From: a virus
Strand: one strand, 5' to 3'
Virus record (IMG/VR): IMGVR_UViG_3300022200_000129
Span: 1-39,906 of that record
DNA length: 39,906 bases
Shown here: positions 5,956 through 15,345 of the stretch, one piece after another
Position numbering within the stretch: position 1 is the first letter of the stretch
How the letters are laid out: every line of letters starts with the position of its first letter
Program-made: the position numbers and the translations under genes
Notes under the pieces: model-generated
Told to the model about the DNA's origin: nothing
The model's database searches: none
Seen by the model: only the letters and a program-made list of their open reading frames with translations

Positions 5956-6066
5956 TCACTGATATCTATGAAGCAAGGCAATGGCAAGTAAAATTCCGCC
6001 CACCTGTGCAATCTGTGCAGCAACCTGGATTAGGTCTGAAGCTTCAGGAGTCATCATCATCCTCAT
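5956..6066 (-). CDS. Small membrane peptide (36 aa) at the end of the late operon
   Basis: About 36 residues from the ATG at 6066; ATGs at 6060, 6057 and 6054 are also possible. The mature part, TPEASDLIQVAAQIAQVG followed by GILLAIALL, forms one clear hydrophobic helix. It overlaps the 3' end of the 71-residue gene in another frame. It is the last reading frame before the tRNA fragment and terminator. The function is unknown; a small accessory lysis or virion membrane peptide is possible. Confidence 0.45.
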   Translation of the reverse strand: MRMMMTPEASDLIQVAAQIAQVGGILLAIALLHRYQ

Positions 6067-6259
6067 CTCGCAGTGCCTGAATGGACTGAGTGATGAGGGA
6101 ATGTTGGGTGACTGTGAGTGTAGAGATCAGCTCACCAATCGTGAGATGGTGAGAGTACTCAGAGAGCAAATCGTCCAGCCGATCAGCGAACTGATCGAAA
6201 TGGTTGTCGTCCCCAGGCGCAGAGTCAGGGGCAGGTCCAAAATTAAACCTGTTGATCAT
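6044..6259 (-). CDS. Hypothetical acidic protein (71 aa)
   Basis: 71 residues from the ATG at 6259 (MINRFNFGPAPDSAPGDD), ending in a run of D/E residues. The middle is helical (FADRLDDLLSEYSHHLTIGEL). Its start lies in the 3' end of the preceding 59-residue gene, and a CCCTCC stretch upstream gives no Shine-Dalgarno. It is transcribed with the late virion genes. No family is recognised. Confidence 0.55.
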   Translation of the reverse strand: MINRFNFGPAPDSAPGDDNHFDQFADRLDDLLSEYSHHLTIGELISTLTVTQHSLITQSIQALRDEDDDDS

Positions 6260-6422
6260 TGGAGGGTTTCCCCTTCTTGACTGCATTGAGGACGACTTTG
6301 GCAGACTCGCCCTTGTCAAAGATACTGCCATCGTAATACATGCCACTTGATTTGGCTTCGTTTACAAGCCAATCAAATGTTTCTTTAAACGATTCAGTGC
6401 TTTGATTTGTTTCAGTCTTCAT
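6243..6422 (-). CDS. Small hypothetical protein (59 aa)
   Basis: 59 residues, start MKTETNQSTESFKETFDWL, containing GSIFDKGESAKVVLNAVKKG. The leader has GAAGGA upstream of the ATG and overlaps the end of the 56-residue gene by 11 bases. It is probably co-translated with it. It lies at the distal end of the late operon. The function is unknown. Confidence 0.55.
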   Translation of the reverse strand: MKTETNQSTESFKETFDWLVNEAKSSGMYYDGSIFDKGESAKVVLNAVKKGKPSNDQQV

Positions 6423-6582
6423 TGTCTTCCTTCTTTTTATTAGCCTTCATATGGGCAAAGATCTCCTGAAAGAGCGACCTGCGATCCTCCCTGGACAGTT
6501 TCTGTATGTCCAGTCCAATCTGATTGTCGATCTCTGCGATCTCATCCTCTCGATTGTCGAAGCTCTCTGGCTGCGTCTGCAT
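6412..6582 (-). CDS. Small charged coiled-coil protein (56 aa)
   Basis: 56 residues, highly charged, with a helical core (DEIAEIDNQIGLDIQKL then REDRRSLFQEIFAHM) and a lysine-rich end. Its ATG lies inside the last 41 bases of the giant internal virion protein gene, and it runs 11 bases into the next gene. It could be a small virion or assembly factor, but only position supports that. Confidence 0.5.
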   Translation of the reverse strand: MQTQPESFDNREDEIAEIDNQIGLDIQKLSREDRRSLFQEIFAHMKANKKKEDNED

Positions 6583-9500
6583 AATCCGCTCTTTCTGCTC
6601 GTTTATTGCCTACATTCAAGCCTTTGTACAGGTCTTTCTCCCAGTACCAAAGTACAGCTTGTAGGTCTGCATTGCTAATGTCGATATTCTTTTCTTTCTT
6701 CAGTCTTGCCTGGGCATGAGCCATTGCCTTCCTGATCCAGGCACGTTCGCTGCCATTGGATGGGGCCTGGTTGATATCCTTGAGGTAAATGTGGAGCCTC
6801 TGCGCCCTTTTCTCAAGTTCAGTGCGTCCCTTAAATTTCCGTTTCTCGATAGCCCGATAGGTCGCCTTGAGCCAGTTGTTAAGAATTGGGTAAGCCTTTG
6901 CGCCTTTGAATCCAGGCTTTTGAAAATCTTCAATCAGCTTGTTTAACTGCTTCGCCACTTTGGGACGTAGTTCAGATTTGCCAACCTCTGCCAACTCTTT
7001 TGCCTGACTTAATACCCCTTGAGGTGCATCAACCAGAGTACCCCTGATGCGGTTGATTGTTCGCATGAACCACCTGTCCATTGTGACGCTATCAAAAAGC
7101 TTGTTCAGGTTGCCATAGAATGATCCTATCTTTGGCCCAAACATCATAGACCCTATGACTGTGTGATCCGCCAATTCACCTGTGAGTTTGCCAATGCCCT
7201 TCTTGACTAGATATTTGTTTAGATCTCTGACGCTAATTGATCCTAGCAGAAATTCCCTGGCCTCTTTTAAACCACCAACATCCTGTATCAAGTCGTTCAG
7301 GTTTCTTAGGCCAGCATTGATGGCATCCTTGTTCTGCCCACCCCAGTCAGAATCTGACAATATCTTGCCCGTCTTTTTGTAATGCTCATAGAGGTAGTTG
7401 GCTCGCTTGAAATTGCTCCGCACATCCTGACCGTTAGAGGTGACTGCTATGAACGATTTAAACAGGCTATCCAGCCCAGTATCGTCCTTCAGTTCAGGGT
7501 GCATCTCATAGAGGTAACTCATCGCCTCATCGATCTTGCGATCATACCAACCCACTGCATCAGCATCTTTTGCCAGTGCAGCGGATGCCTCCTCAAATAT
7601 GGTATCACCTAGGCTGCGAGCGTTGCGATCAGTCATAGCCTCAAGCTTGCCCTGCCTGGCGGATCTCTCAGCCAGATAGCTTGCCATTTCATACATCGTT
7701 GGCTTACCTGGCTTAACTGATTCAATCTCTTTGAGGGTAGAGTCAAAGTCCTTGAAGATATCAATAGCAGATCGCTTTAGCACAGGCTCCTGAAACTCTT
7801 TGACCGCACTGTTCACCCTGTTAACTGCTACGTCATAAACCGCCCTCTGTAGCGGAGTCATTTTGCTCAAAATGCCAGGACGATCAGCTTCATTCTCAGG
7901 TCGATTGAATGTGTCGATAATGACCTGTTCATAGTTGTAGCCATTGACCTTATGCTTCTTGATGATGTCTTTAATTTCGGAAATGTTTTTCTTAATATGC
8001 GTCAGCATTTGGTCTCCATAAAATTGGTCGCCAATAAACATTCCTTCGCTAGTCTCTGTGAACCCTGTCAGGAAGGATTCTCCGCTATCATCTTTGAGTT
8101 CTGCCAGATCGTTGAAAAATGCTTTTTTCTGTTCTGCGTTAAGACCAGAAGTTTTGAACAGGATTGCGCCATTCTTTTTGACTTTGCTGCTTTTAATCTC
8201 AGCTTGCGTAGCCTTGCGGACAATGTTTCCACCGTCTTGATCCCAGGCTAATGACAGGGCATCCATAATCTGTTTGCCCTGCGCTACATCCCCCCTGATT
8301 GACAACACAATGTTGGGAGCTACATTAACAGATCCAGCTTCCTTGTATCCTCCCTGACCTGTACGGATGCCAATGATTTGAATGTTTGCTTTGACCGCAG
8401 CCAGTGCAGATTTAAGCTCTTTAAGAAGACCGTCAGCAATAGTTTCAGTCATTGCCGTTGCTCCGATCTTGTCAACTACTGCCTGAATTCTTCTGGCTTC
8501 CTCAGACTTGCCACCAGATACAACCTCGATGGGGATCTCCTGGTCTTTACCTCTGGACCCCTTGAACGAATACAGGCTCCCTGGTGATCTATTGGTCTGC
8601 GCTCCCAGGAATGCACCGAAGGTGACTGTGGTTGGCTGATCGCTGATTGTCAGATTCTGCAACCGATCCAATCGGAATGATTTGATGATGCGGTTCTTGT
8701 CCACCAACTGCTGGAACATGTTTTCATTACTGAGCATCTGATCCTTGCGCTCAAATCCCAGGAAGCGCATCAAGCCATCCCGTTTCTGAGTAACACCAAC
8801 AAGGTCCGCATCAGTGTTGCCTTTGCCACCCAGGGCATCGATGCCAGTTTTGCCTTCGCTCATCCCAGACAGGTAGAGCCACAGATCCTGAAGGAACAAA
8901 CCTCTGACAGGGTTGTTGGCTAATGATATGTCAGTATCCTTGCCCCCTTTGCTGCGATACTCTTCTCGCCACAGGTCGTATATCTTTGCCCTCTCAGTGC
9001 CTTTCTCCGCTCGCTCAAACTGATCAAGGCGAGTCATGATGTCGTTCATGTCCAACCCAGTGACCCTGAAGTTGCGACCATTCTTCGACATCTCAAAAAC
9101 CATAGGCACTAACTGACGGTAAGATGTGATAATGTCAGGCGTGATCTTGCCAGTCTCCTGCACCTGGTTGTACGTGAACTCAATCAGGAACCCTGAGTCC
9201 TGAATGCGGCTACGCATGCGGTTGTTTAGCCTCATGATCACATCCATCAGGTGGGGTGTGAAAACTCGCTTAGAGGTGGCAAGCATTGCGTCTATGGTCG
9301 CCTTGCCGAAGTAGTCCCCCCGATATGCATCGTTCTCCAGTATCTGGAACATTGATAGACCATCGACAGACTCGCCGCTGGTGGCAGTGGTATCCACCGC
9401 TCGCTTTGCCATATCGGCTCGTTCCTGATCTGCCTTCTGCCTTTGCCTCTTGTTCTGAAATTGATACCTGCCGTTGCGAATAATCGGATTGCCATCTTCG

Positions 9501-11815
9501 CCTCTCAGCAGGGGAATGGTTGACTGGAAATGGGACAAGATCTCTCTGCCATCTTTCGAGTTAATTTGGGCAGCGTTCCATTTAGTTCCGATGACATCCC
9601 TGGAGGGATCGTCTACCAGGGAAATGTTCTCCCTGCGCTTTTGAAGCATGTCTGCGATGTTAGAAAAGACTCTGCCATCCTTCAGCAATAGTGGCTCACC
9701 TTCTTTGATCAGGCCCATTGCTCTGCCCATATTTCGGATTGCGTAGAGGCCCATACTGTTTCGGGCTAAAAGCAGGTTGCCTATCAAGCCCCTAGCGGCA
9801 GAGCCTCCCAGACCGTTGTAGAGGTTGCGCTCATACGATCCTCCAATGCGGAATTTGAGGTTGTTGATTTTGCCAGCCCTAATGAAGGACTCTGGATCAA
9901 ACTTCCCAAAAAACTCACGCATCGAGTCAGCGTAGATTTCGTCCCTAGCAATCAGGAATTTGTCTTCATCCTTGATCGCTCGATACTGGGCCTGCATAGC
10001 AGGCTCTAGACTGTTAACGTAGTTTTCGTAGAAAGCATCGATCCACTTTTTGGTCAGCAATCCTTCATTGTTAAACGTTAGGACTTCTTTTCCATTGACC
10101 ATCTTGACAACCCGATCACCGAATAGAAGCTTGTCCTGAGTCATCAAGGCATCCTGAACTTCAGGCATCTTCATGATAGCATGCCCCAACTCATGAGCCA
10201 GGGTAGCCCTGCTAGTGCGGTTCTCGCTTGTGTTAATCAGGATGGTATTTCTGCCCCCAGAGGAGACATAGTTAACACCTACGGTTCCGCTGAAGTTCTC
10301 GCCCCTGACTTCACCATACTTTTTGTATTGCTCGTCATTGAGGAATCGAATGTCCAGGTTGCCTTCTCCAGTTTTAAAATGACCGTTTTTGAATAGGTAG
10401 CTCAGACCAGCGAAGAACTTAGCATCCTCCCGACTTCCACCTGTCCATTCCTCAAAGTTAACAAGGTCTTCTGGTTCCAGTTTGAGCCTGAAATCATCGA
10501 TGAAGTTATCGACCTGTTGAGCCTTCTTCTCTTTTGCGAAAATGATTTCGGAACTGAGTTGTCCCAGGGGACCAAATATTGCGCCACCCGCTATACTGTT
10601 TGCAGCAAACTCTTCATCAAAACTGAGCAGGCCCAGCATCCCACCAGCAGTTGCCCCTTTTGCGACACTCTTGCCGACTTTATATCCAGGTATGAGCAAT
10701 CCTCTGCTTACAGGGTTCCGCCCTAGGGTGGACAAGACATTTGCCATATCCCTGGCCCCAGAGCGCACAGTTGTATCTCTAGCGATGCGATCAAGCACTC
10801 CAGGTAGGTTGACATCTTTGGACTGCCTCTTGATCTCAGAGGCTAATTCCATTGCATCATCGGTAATATTACCAGCGGCAGTCAGTCCCCGTCTTAACCA
10901 TCCAATCTTGCCCTCCTGGGGAAGGTCAACATCGATGGGTTCTCCTGATACCCGTTTGGGCATCTTCGCCTTAACCTGATCGATTGCCTCGCCAGCAAAT
11001 GATGAAGCCTCCCTGGCCAGGTATGCTGCACCCTTAACAGGGGATGTAGCCACTTTTGTAACTGCCCCGAATAAAGCCTCCTGCATCTGACCAGTCTTGA
11101 TTGCAGTATTGATCAAGCCCCTGCTGACGAGTGAAGTAGCTTGCCCTTTTGCCGCCGCTTTTGCTGCCGTCTTGAAAGCAGTGGTAGTTCCGAATCCTAC
11201 CACCGCAGTTGGATCAGCAAACATGCTCAAGCCTTCAGCAAGTTTGGTATCAACCAGGGCTGATGGCAGGTAGCTGTAGGACTCATCGCCCATCATCTGC
11301 TTTGCCCTGTGCTGCTCAATTGTCCTACGTTGCCTGAAGTATCCCCTGGCAAAGGCTTTCATCGGTTCAGGCAGATCGTGATATTGCCTGCTGGCTTCCC
11401 CTGGTAGGGCCTTGAAGCCCATTGCACCAACACCACCCCCGACACGCATCAAAAGGTCTCCTGTGTCCGATCCTGCACGCAACAAAGCCTCCAGGGCAGT
11501 GCCTGGTAGCTTGTGCATATCAGTCTTCGGAACCTGGTTGATCGTCTCCTTAATCTGGTTGACGATCTCACCAAAGGCCCCAGGTAGAGCCTGGAGCATC
11601 TCCATCGGATTAAATCCATCAGCTAGATCCTGGGAGATGTATTGGTCAATCTCTTCGTCGGTTGGATCGTAGAAGATATCCCTGTCGATAGGGGATAGCC
11701 CAGTGTCTATGTTGCCTGGGTCATCAACTGAATCTCCTTTTGCATTGTAGATCCCAGTGAAGACTGCGCCTCTAGGATTAAGCCATATAGATGACTTGTC
11801 GGTTTGGGCTGGCAT
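6542..11815 (-). CDS. Giant internal virion (ejection) protein with zinc-protease motif
   Basis: 1757 residues, the largest gene in the window. Around residue 541 is TLAHELGHAIMK, the HExxH zinc-binding motif of metallopeptidases (H541, E542, H545). The rest is mainly helical and charged, with an alanine/glycine-rich hydrophobic segment near 375-420 (LLSFDEEFAANSIAGGAIFG). It follows two other internal-virion-like genes (281 and 774 residues) after the fibre genes, matching the place of the ejection proteins of T7-like phages, whose largest member also carries an enzymatic domain. The inferred role is to enter the cell envelope ahead of the DNA, with the peptidase cutting a host or phage protein. 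Homology to a named family cannot be claimed by eye. Confidence 0.7.
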   Translation of the reverse strand: MPAQTDKSSIWLNPRGAVFTGIYNAKGDSVDDPGNIDTGLSPIDRDIFYDPTDEEIDQYISQDLADGFNPMEMLQALPGAFGEIVNQIKETINQVPKTDMHKLPGTALEALLRAGSDTGDLLMRVGGGVGAMGFKALPGEASRQYHDLPEPMKAFARGYFRQRRTIEQHRAKQMMGDESYSYLPSALVDTKLAEGLSMFADPTAVVGFGTTTAFKTAAKAAAKGQATSLVSRGLINTAIKTGQMQEALFGAVTKVATSPVKGAAYLAREASSFAGEAIDQVKAKMPKRVSGEPIDVDLPQEGKIGWLRRGLTAAGNITDDAMELASEIKRQSKDVNLPGVLDRIARDTTVRSGARDMANVLSTLGRNPVSRGLLIPGYKVGKSVAKGATAGGMLGLLSFDEEFAANSIAGGAIFGPLGQLSSEIIFAKEKKAQQVDNFIDDFRLKLEPEDLVNFEEWTGGSREDAKFFAGLSYLFKNGHFKTGEGNLDIRFLNDEQYKKYGEVRGENFSGTVGVNYVSSGGRNTILINTSENRTSRATLAHELGHAIMKMPEVQDALMTQDKLLFGDRVVKMVNGKEVLTFNNEGLLTKKWIDAFYENYVNSLEPAMQAQYRAIKDEDKFLIARDEIYADSMREFFGKFDPESFIRAGKINNLKFRIGGSYERNLYNGLGGSAARGLIGNLLLARNSMGLYAIRNMGRAMGLIKEGEPLLLKDGRVFSNIADMLQKRRENISLVDDPSRDVIGTKWNAAQINSKDGREILSHFQSTIPLLRGEDGNPIIRNGRYQFQNKRQRQKADQERADMAKRAVDTTATSGESVDGLSMFQILENDAYRGDYFGKATIDAMLATSKRVFTPHLMDVIMRLNNRMRSRIQDSGFLIEFTYNQVQETGKITPDIITSYRQLVPMVFEMSKNGRNFRVTGLDMNDIMTRLDQFERAEKGTERAKIYDLWREEYRSKGGKDTDISLANNPVRGLFLQDLWLYLSGMSEGKTGIDALGGKGNTDADLVGVTQKRDGLMRFLGFERKDQMLSNENMFQQLVDKNRIIKSFRLDRLQNLTISDQPTTVTFGAFLGAQTNRSPGSLYSFKGSRGKDQEIPIEVVSGGKSEEARRIQAVVDKIGATAMTETIADGLLKELKSALAAVKANIQIIGIRTGQGGYKEAGSVNVAPNIVLSIRGDVAQGKQIMDALSLAWDQDGGNIVRKATQAEIKSSKVKKNGAILFKTSGLNAEQKKAFFNDLAELKDDSGESFLTGFTETSEGMFIGDQFYGDQMLTHIKKNISEIKDIIKKHKVNGYNYEQVIIDTFNRPENEADRPGILSKMTPLQRAVYDVAVNRVNSAVKEFQEPVLKRSAIDIFKDFDSTLKEIESVKPGKPTMYEMASYLAERSARQGKLEAMTDRNARSLGDTIFEEASAALAKDADAVGWYDRKIDEAMSYLYEMHPELKDDTGLDSLFKSFIAVTSNGQDVRSNFKRANYLYEHYKKTGKILSDSDWGGQNKDAINAGLRNLNDLIQDVGGLKEAREFLLGSISVRDLNKYLVKKGIGKLTGELADHTVIGSMMFGPKIGSFYGNLNKLFDSVTMDRWFMRTINRIRGTLVDAPQGVLSQAKELAEVGKSELRPKVAKQLNKLIEDFQKPGFKGAKAYPILNNWLKATYRAIEKRKFKGRTELEKRAQRLHIYLKDINQAPSNGSERAWIRKAMAHAQARLKKEKNIDISNADLQAVLWYWEKDLYKGLNVGNKRAERADYADAARELRQSRG

Positions 11816-11816
11816 C

Positions 11817-14141
11817 TTAATTAAATAATTTTTTCCTGGCCGATGTTTGCTGGGCTTTGTAGCTCAACTCTCTAAGCATTCGATCCGCTTCAGGGTCGCC
11901 TGCTTTTGCTGCCTCAATCAGTTTATTGAACTCTGAGATCGATCCACCTTGTGAGCGATAAAACACTTGCAGCTTTTGCTGCTGTTGGGCGTCAGGGAAT
12001 TTGTAGTAACCACCAATATTTAGCTTGCCTGGATTGTTGTAGTAATACTCACCTATAGCTGCATCCCTAAGTATACCAAACTTTTCGGAAAGGCTGGAAC
12101 CAGGTAGACTGTTATACATTCGAGCACCAATTCCATCGGAAAGCAGGTTGTTCATTGCTGGTCCAATATCCCTCCCACTATTCGTCGAAGGACCAGGTAT
12201 CCTTGATAGCAATTCCATACCCAAACCCCTCATTGCTGTAGGCAATGGGGATTGAGGCTGAGAAGGAGAATTAGAAAGTATCGGTCCAGGGTCTTTGCCA
12301 GAAACTGGGATCACACCTTTGTCGGTGAACTGTAGGTATTCGGTTTTTGAAGAAGCTTGTTGGACTGGGTCGTCCTCTGGGCTTGCTAATGTCGAAGAAA
12401 CCACAGGGCTTGCTGCTGGCTTCTCAACCGTTTCAAGCGCAGAGGCAACATCATCTTTGAGGTCGCTTAGATAGTTATACAAGTCCTTGTTGGATGTGAC
12501 TGTGTATCCATAGATATTGTTATCCTTTGGATTGAAGACTCGTAATTGTCGGCCAGGGAGCATCCTTCCTTGTTGTGCCAGTGGTATGAGGTCATCCAAT
12601 GGAAGGGAAAGGCTGGTTTGCAAGGAAGCATACACTGGCATGTATGCAGAAACATTTTTACCACCCCTTGCTAAAGTGGAGAACATTGTGTCCGCTTTAT
12701 TCCTGACAGTTTTAAGGAGCATCTCAGAAAGAAGTTGGTTTAACTCAACAGTATTGTTGGGATCGGCCATAATGGCCATATAACGATCCACATCTGCATC
12801 CGTTAAAACCCCAACCTCCATAAAGATACCCCTGGCAATATTTGACACAGAGGCTTTGAGCTGCGCCTTAAAGAGAGCAAGGTTTTTGTCTCTGTCTCCA
12901 GAAAGGGTTATGAGTCTCCTGAAGTCTTCGATGGAATTTTTGAGCCTTCCAGTTTCTACATTACCAATTGTTTTTCCACCGATAGTGTATTCTTCTTGCG
13001 ATGGATCACCCAGCATAGCGAGCAGGTCTTTAATGTTCCTGTTCGCCTGGATGATGCTTTCGATTGAACTCTCGTCGTCTTCGCTGACCTTTATCGGCTT
13101 GCCAGTCTCAGGATCAACATTCATTGCAGATAACTGCATGATTGTCCTGGTATCAGTAACACCATTCATCAAGCTCAAGTCGCCTGCTCTGTAACGCTTA
13201 TCAAAGTCCTGCATACGTTGAGCCTCTGCTAACGTAGGCAATCTTCCTTCAGACTGCATTTGCTCCATTGAAGGGACACCCATTGCATCCAGCATGTATC
13301 CAGGTGCTGCGGCTTGACTCATATACTTAACATAGTTTTGAGCAAACCTACCTTGCTTAATCTTTAAGCTCTCTGGACCTCTGATGCCGTTAAATGTTTC
13401 CCTGGTTAACTCATCGACATTGATCTTATCAGCTACACCAGCCTGGATCTCAGGGCCAAAATACTGCGTGTACAGATCTGCGTCCTGAAGAGCAATTTGG
13501 TATGCCTGCGCCCTGGCTTGCTTCTGAGTGGTGTGAGACATGTATGGGGCTGAAGCCATAACTGAATCCACCAAAGACAAAGCCTGCCTAGACTCAGGCA
13601 GGTCAGGGTAGGCATTGGCAAGTCTGGTTACCTCGTTGAGCTTTTTAACAGGACCAGCGTCATCCTCGAAAATATTATTGGTAAAAGAGAAATGCTTGTC
13701 AGGGTCAGTGATGACACTCTTCAGGTAGTTACTTGCATCAGCTCTGCTCTTGTTGGCAACATTGATCTGCTGGATCTTAGCTTCATTGATGCGGTATTCT
13801 TGATCTCTGACTTTCTCCTGGTAGGCCCTATCTTGCTTTTCCCTCTGAATCGCTACTCCCTGGAGTGCGCCTTCCATCGAGGATAGGGTTTCATACTTTC
13901 GCTCATAATGGCCCAACAAGGTTTCCTGCTTGTCCTTGTCGTTTTGCTGAACCAGGTATTCTTTTTCCTGCTTAAAATTATCTACATCGTATGCAGCAAG
14001 CAGGCCCAGGGCCTTTTCCTTGCGATCCTTGTGGTTCCTATAACCCTGGATCGCTTTGCCAACACCTTCGCCAAATTTCTCGATGCCTCTTGCGTATGCT
14101 TGAGCACCAACATTGGGGTCTACAAATAATTGAAATGCCAT
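11817..14141 (-). CDS. Internal virion protein, coiled-coil rich
   Basis: 774 residues. The N-terminal third is rich in K, E, Q and R with long helical runs (about 30-130, for example YERKYETLSSMEGALQG). The C-terminal part is proline/serine-rich and then helical. There is no signal peptide or catalytic motif. It sits directly between the 281-residue and 1757-residue genes, 2 bases from the latter. Size and place match the middle ejection protein of podoviruses (compare T7 gp15), forming a conduit for DNA. Assignment rests on context. Confidence 0.6.
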   Translation of the reverse strand: MAFQLFVDPNVGAQAYARGIEKFGEGVGKAIQGYRNHKDRKEKALGLLAAYDVDNFKQEKEYLVQQNDKDKQETLLGHYERKYETLSSMEGALQGVAIQREKQDRAYQEKVRDQEYRINEAKIQQINVANKSRADASNYLKSVITDPDKHFSFTNNIFEDDAGPVKKLNEVTRLANAYPDLPESRQALSLVDSVMASAPYMSHTTQKQARAQAYQIALQDADLYTQYFGPEIQAGVADKINVDELTRETFNGIRGPESLKIKQGRFAQNYVKYMSQAAAPGYMLDAMGVPSMEQMQSEGRLPTLAEAQRMQDFDKRYRAGDLSLMNGVTDTRTIMQLSAMNVDPETGKPIKVSEDDESSIESIIQANRNIKDLLAMLGDPSQEEYTIGGKTIGNVETGRLKNSIEDFRRLITLSGDRDKNLALFKAQLKASVSNIARGIFMEVGVLTDADVDRYMAIMADPNNTVELNQLLSEMLLKTVRNKADTMFSTLARGGKNVSAYMPVYASLQTSLSLPLDDLIPLAQQGRMLPGRQLRVFNPKDNNIYGYTVTSNKDLYNYLSDLKDDVASALETVEKPAASPVVSSTLASPEDDPVQQASSKTEYLQFTDKGVIPVSGKDPGPILSNSPSQPQSPLPTAMRGLGMELLSRIPGPSTNSGRDIGPAMNNLLSDGIGARMYNSLPGSSLSEKFGILRDAAIGEYYYNNPGKLNIGGYYKFPDAQQQQKLQVFYRSQGGSISEFNKLIEAAKAGDPEADRMLRELSYKAQQTSARKKLFN

Positions 14142-14153
14142 AGTTTTATCCTA

Positions 14154-14999
14154 TTAGGTAAATGCGCCACCCTTCGCAAAGCCTCCACCAAAAATGCTGC
14201 CAGCCATACTTCCAGCAGCACCAATGAGCGCACCCTTCATCGCATTGCTCGCATTAGCGTTAGCCATCGCCACATTGACCTGTGCGTTGTAGTTGGTGTT
14301 GTAGAGATCCTGAAAATAAGGGTTCATTCCGAAATCTGCGCTCTGCATGCCTTGCAAGCCCATTGCCTGCCCTTGCTGCCCAATCCCGCCGATCATGCCT
14401 CCTGCGCTACTCTGGCGACCTAAAAGTGCCATAAACGGATCAACACCTGCGGAAGCCTTGAGGTTCACCACATTGGCTGCAAACTGTGATCTCTGGTTTC
14501 GCATTGCATCCTTTTGCCCAGCGGTGAATGCGGCTTCTGCGGCTATATCGTTGGTTCCATAACCAAACCCTCTTGCCGCCTGACCAGCCCTGACAGATTG
14601 CTGGAACTCTCGCTCCATTCCTGGGGATATTGAATAACCTAGGGCCAGGTCATCTTCCGCCCTTTGCGATAAGGCACTGAGCAAGCGTTCCCTCTGCGGA
14701 TCCACTGCCATTCGCACATCTTCGGAATAGTCTTTGATAGTCTGTAGGTCACCCTCAATCATTGCCCTACGATTCTGCGCCTCTGCGGCTGCGAGTTCGG
14801 GCATATATTGAGCGTAGAGTTGGGTGAGTTGTGGTAGGGTTTGCGCCAGGGTATCTACCTCTAGCTGGGCATACTGCGGGGCATACTGTCTCTCCAGTTC
14901 CAGCAGTTTCGGCGCATACTCAATCTGCGTATCCAGAGTCTGGCGATATTCCTCAGAAGGATCTCTGGGTGGTGGGTTGTTAATCTTCGTTGATCCCAT
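14154..14999 (-). CDS. Internal virion protein with hydrophobic Gly/Ala-rich C terminus
   Basis: 281 residues. The first 120 are Q/E/Y-rich helices (EYAPKLLELERQYAPQYAQL and onward). The last 50 are small and hydrophobic (KGALIGAAGSMAGSIFGG), which could insert in a membrane. This is the profile of the smallest podoviral ejection protein (compare T7 gp14, which reaches the outer membrane). It starts 20 bases inside the preceding gene and precedes the 774-residue virion gene. Structural role by context and composition. Confidence 0.65.
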   Translation of the reverse strand: MGSTKINNPPPRDPSEEYRQTLDTQIEYAPKLLELERQYAPQYAQLEVDTLAQTLPQLTQLYAQYMPELAAAEAQNRRAMIEGDLQTIKDYSEDVRMAVDPQRERLLSALSQRAEDDLALGYSISPGMEREFQQSVRAGQAARGFGYGTNDIAAEAAFTAGQKDAMRNQRSQFAANVVNLKASAGVDPFMALLGRQSSAGGMIGGIGQQGQAMGLQGMQSADFGMNPYFQDLYNTNYNAQVNVAMANANASNAMKGALIGAAGSMAGSIFGGGFAKGGAFT

Positions 15000-15345
15000 T
15001 GTCTTTAACTAAAGTTGCGAACCGTTCCCATCGGTAGGTTCGTAGATTATTGTCGGTTCTTCTGTGCCACCCAATGTAGGGCAGCGGAAAAGGTGCTAAT
15101 TGCTGGAATCTATGTAATTTAGCTCTTCCTGCGGCTAAAAAGACAAACCAGCAATCTGGGTTTTTATGTTCAAAATGAAAGTCGTCCCACCTGTCTGCAT
15201 GCTCTAGGTTGATTGTCCTGGCAGCGATAAGTGCATCTGGTCCTGAGTATAGGTAGCCTTTAACAAGATAGTGCATGAGGTCACTGTTGAATGACCTGTC
15301 ACTTCCCTGATACTGTTTCAGGGCTTCACCTAAAGGCACGTTCAT
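14980..15345 (-). CDS. Hypothetical protein next to glycosyltransferase
   Basis: 121 residues, rich in W, Y, H and R (for example WFVFLAAGRAKLHRFQQL and PYIGWHRRTDN). It overlaps the 3' end of the GT32 gene by 20 bases and the start of the internal virion gene by 20 bases. No known fold is recognised. The close coupling suggests it works with the glycosyltransferase, for instance as an accessory or receptor-modifying enzyme, but nothing in the sequence proves this. Confidence 0.65.
   Translation of the reverse strand: MNVPLGEALKQYQGSDRSFNSDLMHYLVKGYLYSGPDALIAARTINLEHADRWDDFHFEHKNPDCWFVFLAAGRAKLHRFQQLAPFPLPYIGWHRRTDNNLRTYRWERFATLVKDNGINED

Noticed and set aside
5981-6280. Plus-strand reading frame opposite the small late genes
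   Set aside because: It is antisense to coupled minus-strand frames, and no ribosome-binding site or plus-strand terminator supports it.
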